Shown: positions 49,532 to 64,000, counted from the stretch's first letter. The stretch: DNA of 64,000 nucleotides from Dolomedes plantarius (GCA_907164885.2 OU015501.1:63980693-64044692); one strand, 5' to 3'. The notes: a model not told the origin generated them from the sequence alone. Made by a program: numbers and translations.

Positions 49532-50409
49532 GATATATATATTCTTTTGCTTAAAAAATCAGTATTATCACTTACTTAACCTGTTTACAGCGCATATTTC
49601 AGGTCTTAGAACGAGATAAATATATGGTGAAATTATCTACTATGAAGAATAATATCCATTAAATCATTTAGCAGTAAATTCCGAAATCGTAGATGAAATA
49701 TTCATTATAGGATGAAATATTCATGTCAAAATTGTCAAATCAATACTGGGATTAAATATCGGTGTATTCTCTTTAAATAATTATTCATCTATAAATTCCT
49801 TTTTTAACTACAGAGATTCTGTGAACATAATATTACAAAGTAATTACTCAGATTTTTGTTAAATAGACTGATATGCTTCATTAATAATTTCTGAATCACA
49901 ATCTATGAAATTTGTCGGGAAGTGTTGTATTGAAATATCTCTGAAAGTGATATGTTTAAATTATAGGAAAGATCAATATGTAAAATCATATTGATCTTCT
50001 CTCGATAATTATTGTAATTAGCGAAAGGAATCAATTCTATAAGGTGTTACTTATGCTAGGCAGATATATGTATATTTATATTTGATAAATATATAATTTA
50101 ATCTTTACATGCAACGTATATTATAGGAAATTATTATAGGAAACTACAATGTACGTATTTACTTATCTTTATTCATGATCTAATAGATTAAGAGACCTTC
50201 TCTATATTAAAGTTCAGTTATTAAAATAAACAATTCCGAAAACATATCATTAAAACATTATGACGTAATGGCAAACTTGGCCGGCACGTTGTGTTTATAT
50301 GTTATATTTACGTTGTATGACAATGCTATACCGATTTAAATTTTAAATTTATACATAATCAAAAGCAATATTAGTTTTATTTTAAGCATTATTTACAAAA
50401 GGGGAAATA
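49532..50409. other. AT-rich stretch with a small hairpin
   Basis: AGATCAATATG (49970-49980) and its exact complement (49987-49997) form an 11-bp stem with a 6-base loop. Otherwise nothing. Confidence 0.5.
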
Positions 50410-50429
50410 TAAATATATATATATATATA

Positions 50430-50467
<38 letters not shown>
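50410..50467. repeat. (TA)n microsatellite
   Basis: TA run with AATATA interruptions, abutting the LTR-like repeat at 50468. Confidence 0.93.
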
Positions 50468-52164
<1,697 letters not shown>

Positions 52165-52345
52165 GTCCTACAATGGTTGGCTACGCTATTGGCTGGCTAC
52201 GCTTGGGGGGCACCACAGGGGGGCATCAATCCTGCTCCCTTTGAGGAGACAGCACAGGAATGTTCATGCCTAACTCGGGATTTGAACTCGATCCCCTCTT
52301 TGTCGAAGCCCAAAAAACTAACACTGTACGATGTGGGCCAGATTT
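52165..52345 (-). repeat. tRNA-derived SINE, family B, single copy, minus orientation
   Basis: On the minus strand it begins 'ggcccacatcgtacagtgttag' and has B box GAGTTCAAATCCCG (about 52277-52290). A 'ctcctcaaagggagca' block then follows, as in family B. It is separate from the array that starts 160 bp downstream. Confidence 0.7.
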
Positions 52346-52506
52346 GTTATTATTAAAACCAACTTTTAATATAAACCTCTGTACAATGGTTTCTTGGACT
52401 CTACATTGTGTAAAATAAAAATGAATATAAATATAGTGTTTTTAAATTGGACTGTCATGAGTTTTTTTTTTTTAATGTGGAGGCACTGGTCTTGACATTC
52501 ACCCCT

Positions 52507-53012
52507 TACAACACCACAAAGTGTTACTGTACTTTATTATGGGAGCACCATTTAGTGACCAGCATTGCTCCCCATGAGAGCACAACATGGTAACATCCAA
52601 GCCTACTCGGATTTGAACCCAAGCCCACTGTGGGAAAGTCCACAACGCTAACCATTATCGCATGTGGCAACTACAACACCGCAAAGTCCTGCTGGCTACT
52701 CTATTATGGGGCACCATTTAGGTGAACTAGCACTGCTCCCCATAGGGCACAACATGGTAACGTCCAAGCCTTTCTCGGGATTTGAACCCAATCCATATGT
52801 GGGAAACCAACAACGCTAACCATTATAGCATGTGGGCGGCTACAGCACCGCAAATTCTTGTTTGGCTACTCTATTCTGTGGGCACCATTTATGTGAACCA
52901 GCATTGTTCCCTTTGAGGGCACACACGGTAACGTCCCAGCCTTACTCTGGATTTGAACCCAATCCCTCTGTGGGGAAACCCACAACGCTAACCACTATAC
53001 CATGTGGACGGC
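52507..53012 (-). repeat. Tandem array of three family B SINE units (~170-bp period)
   Basis: Three head-to-tail copies on the minus strand end near 52669, 52839 and 53012. Each has an A box like TGGTATAGTGG (one reads TGCTATAATGG, one TGCGATAATGG) and a B box GGGTTCAAATCC. Each also has a 'gttaccatgttgtg' or 'gttaccgtgtgtg' segment. A T-run at 52461-52472 lies at the 3' side on the element strand and could be its A-tail. Confidence 0.85.
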
Positions 53013-53014
53013 TC

Positions 53015-53711
53015 ATGACAACGTAAGAAACTGCGATGTTGAAACTCATTTTACAAATCCCTTTTTGCTTAAAATAAACACAAGGTTATATCAGGCAAAG
53101 TTAGGATGCATTAGGATGCATATTAGGATGTATTTATATCCATATATCACATAATGATATATCCGTAGGTCAAAATATGATTTCAATACTGTCGTAAATT
53201 CGCAAACTTAGTATATGTGAGTGTGTGTTTGTTTACAACCGTATTATATATTAAGGGAACAAGGGGATTAGTTAAAAAGTCTTCATTCGTTTCTGTAGGA
53301 AACTCAATTATAGTTTCCAGTTTAAGATTAAATTTTACCGTTATGTGGTGACAAAATATTGATCGTATTGAATGCAAATTCATTTTGAAGATGTCCCGCG
53401 TCAACAATTATAAAGCGACAGATGCCGCTTTGCAGCTATTTTTGCTGCTATAAACTGCTGATACTTGTAAACTTTTATTTGTTGTACTATTATTCTTTCT
53501 TTGAAAATGACTTTTTCTCTCATGTTATTGTATGATTAGTTTTAGTTTAACTAAAGAATATAATACTAATTCTACTGTTTAAAGAATAATAGGTTTTATT
53601 TATTTGATCAGCTCTATAATTAAACATAATTATTAGAGGAAATGCACACAATTTTAATATGTATCTGTTTGTATGTCTGTCTATCTAGCTATTTATCTAT
53701 CGACTTATATA
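53015..53711. other. AT-rich stretch
   Basis: A short repeat of 'ttaggatgca/tta' lies at 53102-53131. Otherwise nothing. Confidence 0.5.
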
Positions 53712-53713
53712 TA

Positions 53714-55001
53714 CAGGTGGTTATCCAAATAATGGAAAAACTTAGGAAAAAACATGAAATTCTTCATTAATATGACATAGGATTCATATATGGCATTTAA
53801 TACCACCTGGATTCACTAATGAAGTGAATTATGCAAGTCATGAATAGTGGTTAAGGGAAAATTATACCATTCTTTATGGATAAATCGTCAATGTTCCTGT
53901 AGAGATGCTATTGCTGGATATTGATTCCTGACTCAGTTCCCTAAAACAGACCACAGCAGTTCGATGATATTGAGGTTTAGGGACTGTGCGGGCCAGATAA
54001 GGTGTTTGACTTGGGTCTTTATGTTCCTCAAACCACGATTCTGACACGTCTAGCTATATGGATCGGAGCATTATCCTCATGGAGAACGCCATCTCCTACA
54101 GAAACAATTTTTTGCACCATAGGATGGATCTGGTCGGCTAAAAGTTGGGCATAGTCCTTTCCCTGTCAATCTCCCTTTCGGGGTTACAATAGATCTCGTT
54201 TGAAAACCATGAGATGGCCGCCGAAACCCTAAGAAATTTCCTCCTCTCCATGTTTGACAGCTGGCATGAGACAAGCATGATAATACGCTTGTAAAGGTGT
54301 TTTCAGACACATGCACGTCCTGTTGCAGGGGACAAAGTGAACAATGATTCGTCTAACCAAATGTCATATTTCAACGTATCACTCGACCAGGATTTGTGCT
54401 CGGGGCACCACTGTAGAGGACAGTTGTTTTCACATCTGTTAAAAGTGGCTTAGGAATTACTACTCTGCCGTAAATGTTATGTTTTTGAAGTTTTCTCTTA
54501 CCTGTAATGACTGGTAATGGAGCCTGCAGATTTCAGATGGAGCTCTATGGTCACTTTGGCTACAGTTGCCTTCTCTTTTGATGTCACAGTCTGCTTCAAC
54601 ACCCGTCAGTCTCTTTCACATTAGTTTTCCTTTCGTCCACTATTCTGTTTCATAAAGGATGTCTTTCCGTGAACTATGTATGCCATCATGACTTCCGATC
54701 AGCTCGGTATATCATAGCTCGGTAAACACCCAAACACCTGGGGGCTGTTGTAACAGATACTCCAATTAAACGCGCTTCAACAATTTGCCCTTTCTGCAAC
54801 TGTCTACAAGGTTGGACATCTTACATTATCCCCCAAAGAGGCCTGATGCCCATAGTTTTAATACTGCTACTTTAGAGTAGAATAATGTATACATTATATT
54901 CTATAAAAAGTATTTGTCACTAAACTTGTTTTTTAGGGAATACAAAGGACTTCCATAACACCACTAATACTGATGTTTTCCATTATTTTGATAACAACCT
55001 G
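53714..55001 (-). mobile_element. Degraded Tc1-like transposon (second family)
   Basis: The ends CAGGTGGTTATCCAAATAAT and the complement of 'attattttgataacaacctg' form ~28-bp TIRs, flanked by TA (53712-53713 and 55002-55003). A broken transposase reads on the minus strand. The right flank is a short (TA)n run that also serves the next element. Confidence 0.88.
53860..54819 (-). pseudogene. Tc1-like transposase relic
   Basis: From an ATG near 54819 the minus strand gives RKGQIVEARLIGVSVTTAPR-type helix-turn-helix sequence. WLDESLFTL (first catalytic Asp), CLSHA and TWRGG remnants of the usual P-x-V-K-H-G-G-G region, GDGVLHEDNAPIH (second Asp) and a frame-shifted PHSP-x-TSIISN (the former PDLNIIE region) follow. 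Multiple stops and shifts preclude function. The boundaries are approximate. Confidence 0.78.

Positions 55002-55002
<1 letters not shown>

Positions 55003-55033
<31 letters not shown>
55003..55033. repeat. TA tract between two transposons
   Basis: About 30 bp of TA, starting TATG, separates the ends of the elements at 53714-55001 and 55034-56359. Confidence 0.93.
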
Positions 55034-55036
<3 letters not shown>

Positions 55037-56359
55037 TGGAATCTCGGTCTATCGTTTTCGAAGGGACTGACTAACTACACGATAGATGTGGGAATATACA
55101 AAAAGTATTAACACACATAAAAGTTGATATCTCTAAAATATATTACTCACATACATAAATGCATACATATCTGTTGTGTAATTGAAGATAAAATTACAAA
55201 GTTGTACTAAAATCCAAGATAATAATAATAAAAAAAGAAATACACCTAAATACACAGGAATTTATTCAATAAAATAGTCCTTTAACCTTCGTTTGTTTTT
55301 TGGCAGTTTTCTCACCACAAGTAAACAATACTTTTTCTGTGTTGCAAATTGCATTTTGTTCGGTATTGGTTATTGTGTCAGAGTATAAAAAACTTTTCAA
55401 ATTTTTCCACCGCCAAGCATGCTTCCGAAAACGAAGGTATAGGTAGTGAACTTCTTCAATAATTTTAATCTTTCTTGAAGAGTACGTACTTTTTTCACTG
55501 AACGATGCATTTAAAAGTTTAAAAAATATCTGTAGTAAAAGCTACGAAAAACTAAAGAGATAACCTCAGACGTGCGCCCGCTACGTTTGACCGTTCAGCA
55601 ACGTCCCAATACTTTTCGAAGTGGGTAGGGGAAGTGGCGGCCGTGAATCGTTTGTAACTAGAACCTTACCATTGCACTGGATGGGGTCCGACATAAGACC
55701 ACCAGGAAGTTCTGCCTTCCGGGTGAAACCCCCATTGGCCAGTGTAGACTGCAGCAATCAGAAACTTGTCACACCCCTAGACAAAACACCAGGGCGCCTC
55801 CGTCCCAAGGCCAAAGAAAAGCCACTGGCAAAAGGAACCGCTCAGGTCGGCTGACTGTGAGCCTTAACTGATAAGAACAGAAATGTTCAATAGACGGAGA
55901 ATTTGGAATGCGTTGCCGAAAATAGGATACTCCAGACGCTAAAGAACCACAGAACGCCGAAAATGGCATACTCCAGACGCTTTTGTTCTGTGTGCCCTTA
56001 AGGACACACACGACGAACAATAGGAGAGGCACGATAACGCGAAAACTGGCTAAACAGGAGATAACAAAACACGAGAGCGTACATCTCAAATGTGCTGCTC
56101 ATTGTTTAATTAGAGCGTCATTCTAGCTCAATCCAGACATTTATATTTCAGGTTCAGTTATTATGAAAAAACGATCGATCCGATAAATTATATAAAGCGC
56201 CGATATTCTGAACGAATATTGCGGGAAAACAATGGATCGAGGAACGATCCATGCGGTCTGTTTTTGCTTGTTTCCTATGGATTTATTCGGGATTTGGTTA
56301 AATAAACGATACATACGGGGAAAACGATCATTCGGGGAACGATCGATCGAGATTCCCTG
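55034..56359. mobile_element. Non-autonomous pogo/Tigger-like transposon with a GC-richer core
   Basis: The ends CAGTGGAATCTCGGTCTATC and the complement of 'gatcgatcgagattccctg' are inverted, flanked by TA (55032-55033 and 56360-56361). The CAGT(G)GAATCTCG start resembles pogo/Tigger termini. No transposase is present. Bases about 55560-56110 are distinctly less AT-rich than the rest and contain a 77-residue frame (55621-55854) with no recognised domain, plus a ~27-bp direct repeat ('catactccagacgctt'-like, 55914-55941 and 55957-55982). Confidence 0.75.
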
Positions 56360-56371
56360 TATATATATATA

Positions 56372-57467
56372 CTAGCTGTACCCGTCCCGGCGTTGCTCGG
56401 GTAATGTAATTACCAATTTTTTTAGTAGCCTCAACCCTTTGTTAATGGGCTTCGCTGTCATCCTTTTCCTCACCACGATACATTATTTTACCGATATAAA
56501 TTTAATCCTTTCTGGCACATTTTGGCAAAATTTTTGACATAGGATACTAATCGAATATCACTGCAATAGTAATCGATTTCCTTGAAAGTGAATATATCAC
56601 ATCCTCCACATGCTGAAATTCTTTGAAATCTTCATAGATTTTTCCACAAATACACCACAAATTATATGATATTAACTAAGTGCTGGCCAAAAAAATTACG
56701 GCATTACTAAATATGATTTTTAATCGATTATCACTGCAATAGTAATCGATTTCCTTGAATCACCCAATCCCTCATAGAAAACAAATGCCCCAACACATCA
56801 CGTGCATGACGTCAAAAAACTGGTTTTTCTCGTATTTTCACCCGCTGTACCTTCGTCCGGAAATGAAGAACGAAATCTCCAAAATGAGATTTCTCGCAAG
56901 AGTTTCCGAATCATAAAATAAATTATTAAAAAATAACTACAATTTGTAAATTAATTTTGGTTCTGGCTTTCGAAACTGTGATGTCTAGGGTCTCTGAGAT
57001 AAAAATTTCGTAAAAATGTAACGACATTTACGTATCGATTCGACAATTTGGAAAAAAGGGTCACGGACAAAATCGCGTTTTTTTCCGAAAAAACGGGTGC
57101 GTACAGGCGATCGAAAAAAAAATCACAATTAATCGATAAATTAAGACAGACAATTTTAACTGTGATTTCCGTATAGTGGTCATCTTTCCCGTATAGGCTC
57201 GTCCGAAAAAAAAAAAATTCTTGGGACGGATACGTTAGGATTTACGAGCTTTTACTCGTCCGGGAGCTCCAAATCGCGACTAAATAATTTAATTACGGAA
57301 AATCTAATTAAAAAATCGAAAAAAAGGGCTTCGAGGTGGCATAATGAGACCTCGGGAGACATCTTCGTGTCGAATCTCAAGACTGTCCGACCTACCGTCT
57401 TTGCGTTGCGCCGCGAGCAGACAAAAACTCGGTCACACACACACAGACTTTGCCTTTATATATAAGA
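56372..57467 (-). mobile_element. Non-autonomous Helitron, minus orientation
   Basis: On the minus strand it starts TCTTATATATAAAGGC after an A and ends with a CCCG...CGGG-type hairpin, 'acgggtacagCTAG' and T. Only 12 bp of TA separates it from the pogo-like element, and its 5' end abuts the 100-bp (TA)n tract. The start TCTTATATATA is shared with the Helitron at 5847. No Rep/helicase is encoded. Confidence 0.83.
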
Positions 57468-59251
<1,784 letters not shown>

Positions 59252-59908
59252 TAGGGGTTCCCAACCTGTGAGTCGTGACCCCCAGGAAGGTCCCGAAGTG
59301 TTTTCTAGGTGGTTGCCACAATTTTGCTCAATCAAAACAACTTTTTAGCGAATTTCATTGAAAAGTTTATCAATATTTATTTACTAAGTAACTGTAGGAG
59401 AATGACTTTTTTTTTAAAGAAAAAAGTCTCATTCAAAGCGCAAACTCAATTCGCTAGAAATATACCTCCTTTATTTGGTGGTAAATGAAAACCGCGGTTA
59501 CTACTTCGAACAGTTTCGCACATTCTAAACGTCAGTTTGTGTTTCACCAGTCTGTGCTGTCACTTTTGGCAATACCAAAGCAATTTTATTTAAATAAGAG
59601 ATTTTCTATTTTTAAAGTTGTATAATTCTGAATCAATACGATAGGTGAATTATTTTACTGAAGATTCTGTACTGATCTGTTCTTACTTTTACACACCTTT
59701 GACTGAGGGATGAATGGTTTTTAATTTTCTTTTTTCTTAAATCAAACATTTACTTCGAATTAAAGTATGAAAGATGCATTTAACGGTTTTTTTTCTTTAT
59801 GTCTTAAAATAGCCTTTTTGATGAAAATATGTAGAGTGGGAGGGGAGGGGCAGGATGCTTGAAAACAATTGAAAGGGGTCGAAACTGTGAAAAAGGGGGG
59901 AAACACTG
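59252..59908. mobile_element. hAT-like relic (657 bp)
   Basis: The left end TAGGGGTTCCCAACCTGTGA and 'gtcgtgaccccc' mirror the right end 'ggggtcgaaactgtg' and 'gggggaaacactg'. This pattern (CAGGGGTTCCCAACC ... GGGGTCG) is familiar from arthropod hAT elements. The 8-bp target duplication is not clear and no transposase is left. Confidence 0.62.
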
Positions 59909-61987
59909 TTTTAGAGGCACTCGAGCATTGAAAAAATGACAGGGGGAGTAACCATTAGGCAAAAGTTAGATTAATTTACAAGGGAAGAGCATTTAGCGAC
60001 GTTAAGATAAAAAATGAAAAAAAAATTTACCAGTTAAAATTATGTGTGTTTGCAATTGAAAGGAAAGGGGAAGAAATGAGATTAATGTCATTCAAAAATG
60101 AGATTTCTTCGCTTCGTTTTTTGGAGTCTGAAGGTCCAAGATCGCCAGTTAGTTCATTACTCTTTATAAACGGTTTTCTCATCAATGCTTTTATGGAAGA
60201 TGAGTGCTCAATTCAACCGTTTTCTGTTTAGGAGATTTAAATGCGGCTAACACCCTTTAAAGTAATTTCTGCCCACCAAAACTGGTTTTTTTAAAGATTA
60301 TTATTCTCGTAAACAATACTCAACAATATTTTTAATTAAAAAAATTATCAAGTTTTGTTTATTTTATGTCACTATGTGATCAATACCCCCCAAAATATGT
60401 CCAAGATTCCTGGCATATTTAACAGAAGCTTTGATCCGTAGTTTGATTTTTACTGACGAGCTCCTCTAGCATTATATTTATAGGATGTAATTTCTGCAAG
60501 TTCTTGGGAAAGCTTATTCTTTGTTTACATTGTATTCCATATGTATTATTTTTAATCAACCCAAAGCGGAAGGAATGAATCACCTACGAACTCTAGTGCT
60601 GATACTATGAGGGGTGAAAAATGCACAATACATTTTTCTCACATTAAAATACAACAGGTACAATGAAGCATATATCTCCAAAAATCATTTATACAGGTTT
60701 GTCCCCAAACTTCAACAAAACACATTAGAGACACTAGAATTCAATGATTAATACCCTATATTGGCTGTTGATAGACTAAATCTTAATTTGAACCAGAGTA
60801 CTTCGTATACAAACAGCTTCTTCAAATTCACAATAAAAATATATTATTTTCCTTTTGCATTTTAAGAAGCAGTACCTTCTTCTTATGCATATCCCAGAAG
60901 TATAAAGTGATACTCAGTAGTTGGGAAAGGAATTTTCTTGAGGGAATGTTGGTTAATAACAGAAGATGAGTTTTGTAACCAGAAAGGGAATAAATAAAAT
61001 TCCTCAAATGAAATGACTGGCTTCATTTCACTATGGTGATGATTCTTTAATTTAAGAAAAAAATAAACGTTTATTACTGAATACGAATATACTGGACACA
61101 AGTGTAATATTACATAAAATGGCCTGCTGTTAAAGATTGTCTTACATATATTTCATTTAATACAATGTTTGTCTTCGTATTGCCTAAATAAATACGGATT
61201 GTTCAAGTCACTTCTGTATCTTCCACTGATTGTTCGTTGTCTTTTTCTTCTCTGGTTAGTTTGTAGTCATGTTCTTATTCATTGTGTGTTTCTTCCAGTG
61301 GCTGTTACATGTTTTATCCCCATAAAACTTGCCGAAAGGTTGAACATTTTATAAAAGTTAAATAAAGTTTCGATATAAATTTATGGTGAATCAATGAGTT
61401 AAATTGGGGACATATGAAGATACAATTGAAGATAGAAATCCATTAAGTAACTCTAATTGAAATAGTATTAGTCTTTTTATCTTAGCGAGAAATATTTAAT
61501 TTCAATACATGTCATTGAAGCGAATATTTGCATTTTAAACACTTTCATTTTAAATGAAATTCTTTAAGATATTGCAACTTTGTTAAAGTAAAAACAGGAA
61601 AAATATGTTGCTTATGTGCATAAAGATTTTTTTTAAAAGCTGAATATTTTCGATCTGATTTTTATTATCAAGTCACAAGGCTTTATTCAGCTAGTTTAGA
61701 ATCTTTAAATATATTTTTTTGCTTTTATGTAGAAGGTGTTACACTCTATGCAGTTTCAAAAGCTTTTTTTGCCCTTGTAGCAAAAAATGATGATCATAGT
61801 TAATTTAGAGCAGCTTAATTTTCTAATTGTTCTCTTATCATAGCATCTTTTATAAGGTGAACATCTGGATTGATACCAAATATTTGATTAATAATTCTTG
61901 ACAAATTTTTATTTCTTTTCATCAAGCAAAGAAGAAAAAAATAGTTTTGTCCTTTTAATAAAATTCAAAAATATTGAATATACAAAA
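59909..61987. other. AT-rich stretch
   Basis: No gene or repeat recognised. Confidence 0.5.
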
Positions 61988-62142
61988 TACACTCATGGAC
62001 AAAAAAAATTAGCTCACCAAGGAGTAGTGAAAATAAAACGAAATTTCACATACGTAATGACTACTTTGATATAAGTAAATGATAAGAAAATCAAAGAAAA
62101 AGGATAATTTATTTCAGAGAAAAAGGCAAAAGAACGGAGGAG

Positions 62143-63168
62143 TTAATACTCCGTTGGACCCCCTCTAGCACGAATGCACGATGCGATACGATCGGGCATT
62201 GAGACATACAAGTTCTGTATGATGTCTTGAGACATTTCGTTCCATATTTGCTGTAACCTTGCCTCTAGTTCGTTCAAACTCGTGGGATGCCCAACTCGTC
62301 GTCCCAAATGATCCCAGATATGCTCGATTGGAGACAAATCTGGGGATCGGGCAGGCCAAGGAAGGGTAGTAACAGTGCGGAGACAGTCTTGTGACACCCT
62401 TGCCGTATGAGGCCGAGGATTGTCTTGTTGAAAAAAGGCTCCTGGGAGCGGTTGCATGAGTGGCAACACATGTGGTTGCAGGATTTCATGAACATACCGC
62501 TGGGCTGTCCTGGTGCCAAGGAACAATACTAGGGGTGACCGTGTATTGTAGGCAATGGCACCCCATACCATCACACCAGCTGTGGGAGCGATGTGTCGCT
62601 GTACAACAAAGGCAGGATTGAAGAGCTCACCACGGGCTCTCCACACACGAACACGATTGTCATCACTGCCGAGATTGAATCTGGATTCGTCGCTAAAGAC
62701 GACCTGGTTCCATTCCGCTGCAGTCCAGTTTCCTCGTGCGCTGCAAAACTCCAAACGGAGGAGTCGATGGGTGGGCGTCAAGGGCAGCACACGTAATGGG
62801 TGCCGCGATACCAACTGTCCTTCAACCAGGCGCCTTCGTATGGTTCGAGAAGACACAGAGGCCCCTAGTGAAGGTGCTACCTGTGCCTGGATGGCGGCCG
62901 ATGAAGCAGTTGGCTGTGCGCGTGCATTTCTTACGATGTGGCGGTCTTCTGGACGACTGGTCTGTCGAGGGTGTCCTGAGCCTGGTCTTCGTGTACATGA
63001 CATCTCTCGGGTCCACTGGTCCCAACACCTCCTCACAACACAATCAGAGCGGCCTAATTGACGAGCTACTCGCCTAGCTGACCACCCAGCTTCCATCATC
63101 CCGACGATTCTCCCTCTCTCAAACTGCGACAACTGCTTATATTGTCTTTGAACACGGCGTAATGGCAT
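62143..63168 (-). CDS. Tc1-like transposase, intact, 341 aa, DD32E
   Basis: This is a cut-and-paste transposase expected to act in the nucleus at the element's TIRs and insert at TA. Residues 1-60 hold a helix-turn-helix (YKQLSQFERGRIVGMMEAGW... RRVARQLGRS). A GSGHPR stretch at 63-68 stands in the GRPR-like linker position, and a second helical DNA-binding region runs to about 115. The catalytic triad is D160 (VVFSDESRF), D249 (FFQQDNPRPH) and E282 (SPDLSPIEH). Only 32 residues lie between the last two, against 34 in classical Tc1 enzymes and in the element at 38 kb. Length and the C-terminal IRARGGPTEY are as expected for full-length members. The ATG at 63168 is the first Met, about 230 bp inside the TIR end. 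DNPRPH where the family usually has DNARPH is a possible weakening change. Confidence 0.95.
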   Translation of the reverse strand: MPLRRVQRQYKQLSQFERGRIVGMMEAGWSARRVARQLGRSDCVVRRCWDQWTREMSCTRRPGSGHPRQTSRPEDRHIVRNARAQPTASSAAIQAQVAPSLGASVSSRTIRRRLVEGQLVSRHPLRVLPLTPTHRLLRLEFCSARGNWTAAEWNQVVFSDESRFNLGSDDNRVRVWRARGELFNPAFVVQRHIAPTAGVMVWGAIAYNTRSPLVLFLGTRTAQRYVHEILQPHVLPLMQPLPGAFFQQDNPRPHTARVSQDCLRTVTTLPWPARSPDLSPIEHIWDHLGRRVGHPTSLNELEARLQQIWNEMSQDIIQNLYVSMPDRIASCIRARGGPTEY

Positions 63169-63299
63169 GTCTATCTCAGCTCTTCCTTTGTAAATGATTC
63201 AGCACACTCAAACAAGCTTTGGTTACCTGTTTTATAATCCACAGAGTACGATGTTCAACGCCCTCTACCGGCTATACGTAATGCGCAATCACGCTGCAT

Positions 63300-63320
63300 T
63301 TCTAATCATTTGCATATCTC
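63300..63320 (-). promoter_or_regulatory. Conserved 5' UTR block with octamer-like ATGCAAAT
   Basis: Identical over 21 bases to 39446-39466 of a different Tc1 family. It lies about 132 bp upstream of the transposase ATG and 80 bp from the element end. It could be a promoter element or a subterminal transposase site. Confidence 0.5.
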
Positions 63321-63402
63321 CCCGACATGTACCTTCATTGCAAGTTTCGTTACGATCCCGCAATTATTTCTTGGTGCGCTAATTTTTTTGTCCTTGAGTG
63401 TA

Positions 63403-64000
63403 TTTCAATGTCGTAGAAGGAAACAAAAATGTTAATTGCAGCAGCCCCTGAAATTATATCGTGTGGAACTTCAATTGATCTTCATACAATGCGTTGTCAA
63501 TGAAACGATCATAAACAAAAAATATTCATCATTATGTGACATATAAAATATTCAGATGACACATAATGCTGCATTACGTGTCATCTAATGTTTTATTAGA
63601 TTAATAACATGTATGTATATTAATCTAATAAAACATCATGTCTGTTTATTATATTAACAAAATGTATGTTTTATTAGATTAACAACATAAACCAAAAGTT
63701 TAATTCCATTTTTTTCATATTGCTTGATGATACAGACGAATGCTTTTTTAGAAATTGCAACAATCTATGTTCGCATTTTTAAAGCAGTGTAATTTAAATA
63801 AATTATAAATTTAAATAATCTAAAACTTTTGTGATACATTTCACTGACATGAAATGGAAAATTCTTTCTCAAACAATTGTCTTTGATTCCTGGCTTGATT
63901 TCTATGGATCAACCATGATTCGTGAGACTCGAAATATTTGTATGATGATTTCTTATTCATATACTGCAATGCTTTAGGTCACTGTATTTACATTTTAATT
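63403..64000. other. AT-rich stretch with two adjacent stem-loops
   Basis: See the repeat entry at 63554-63636. No gene is present. Confidence 0.5.
63554..63636. repeat. Two consecutive palindromes
   Basis: 63554-63586 is a 33-base near-palindrome (16-bp arms, one mismatch, single-base centre). 63588-63605 and 63619-63636 are exact 18-bp inverted arms (ATGTTTTATTAGATTAAT) with a 13-base loop. A third partial copy of the arm follows at about 63665-63682. Confidence 0.85.

Larger units (their letters stand above)
61990..63400 (-). mobile_element. Structurally complete Tc1-like transposon
   Basis: 1411 bp with ~31-bp TIRs: left CACTCATGGACAAAAAAAAT..., right (complement) CACTCAAGGACAAAAAAATT..., both continuing to AGC(T/G)CACCAAG. 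TA flanks both ends (61988-61989 and 63401-63402). The single minus-strand ORF covers most of the interior and is uninterrupted. This is the best candidate in the window for a recently or currently mobile element. Confidence 0.94.

Noticed and set aside
62165..63077. Long open frames antisense to or overlapping the 341-aa transposase (for example 62555-63061 plus)
   Set aside because: They are shadow frames of the transposase gene, without their own domains.

Overview
This window looks like non-genic DNA from a large, strongly AT-rich arthropod genome. It has no rRNA, no intact tRNA, no operons and no convincing multi-exon host gene. What can be read is almost entirely transposable elements (TEs), tRNA-derived SINEs, MITEs and long (TA)n/(CA)n microsatellites. 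The mix of Tc1-like families, non-autonomous Helitrons and tRNA-headed SINEs reminds me of spider genomes. That placement is inference from memory, not shown by the sequence.

Layout. 0.16-1.8 kb: a 1.66-kb element with ~230-bp inverted arms. 2.8-4.3 kb: two copies of a mosaic SINE. 5.8-7.0 kb: a Helitron with two consecutive 3' ends. 7.1-9.75 kb: an LTR retrotransposon retaining gag and protease but deleted for the rest of pol, bounded by (TA)n tracts. 10.1-12.3 kb: a MITE, then a DNA transposon with repeated subterminal motifs that contains a probable solo LTR. 15.1-15.9 kb: a second Helitron. 20-34 kb: a DUF4817-type Tc1/mariner relative, two more MITE copies, an LTR-like repeat, a hAT MITE with a perfect 8-bp target duplication, a Mutator-like relic and a tRNA-headed SINE. 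35-37 kb: two SINEs. 38.1-39.5 kb: a Tc1-like element with one frameshift. 43-45.8 kb: a perfect-armed foldback MITE, a degraded Tc1-like element and a SINE. 49-53 kb: a TA-flanked MITE, a second LTR-like repeat, a single SINE and a tandem three-unit SINE array. 53.7-57.5 kb: a Tc1 relic, a pogo/Tigger-like element and a Helitron stacked head to tail at TA tracts. 59.3-59.9 kb: a hAT-like relic. 62-63.4 kb: a Tc1-like transposon with an intact 341-aa transposase and both terminal repeats.

The only uninterrupted proteins with recognisable domains are the gag-protease ORF (560 aa) and the 341-aa transposase. The transposase at 62-63 kb has an unusual DD32E spacing. It shares an identical 5' UTR block, containing an octamer-like ATTTGCAT, with the otherwise different family at 38-39 kb. 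No host cellular system is visible. The interest lies in TE structure, nesting and TA-tract targeting.
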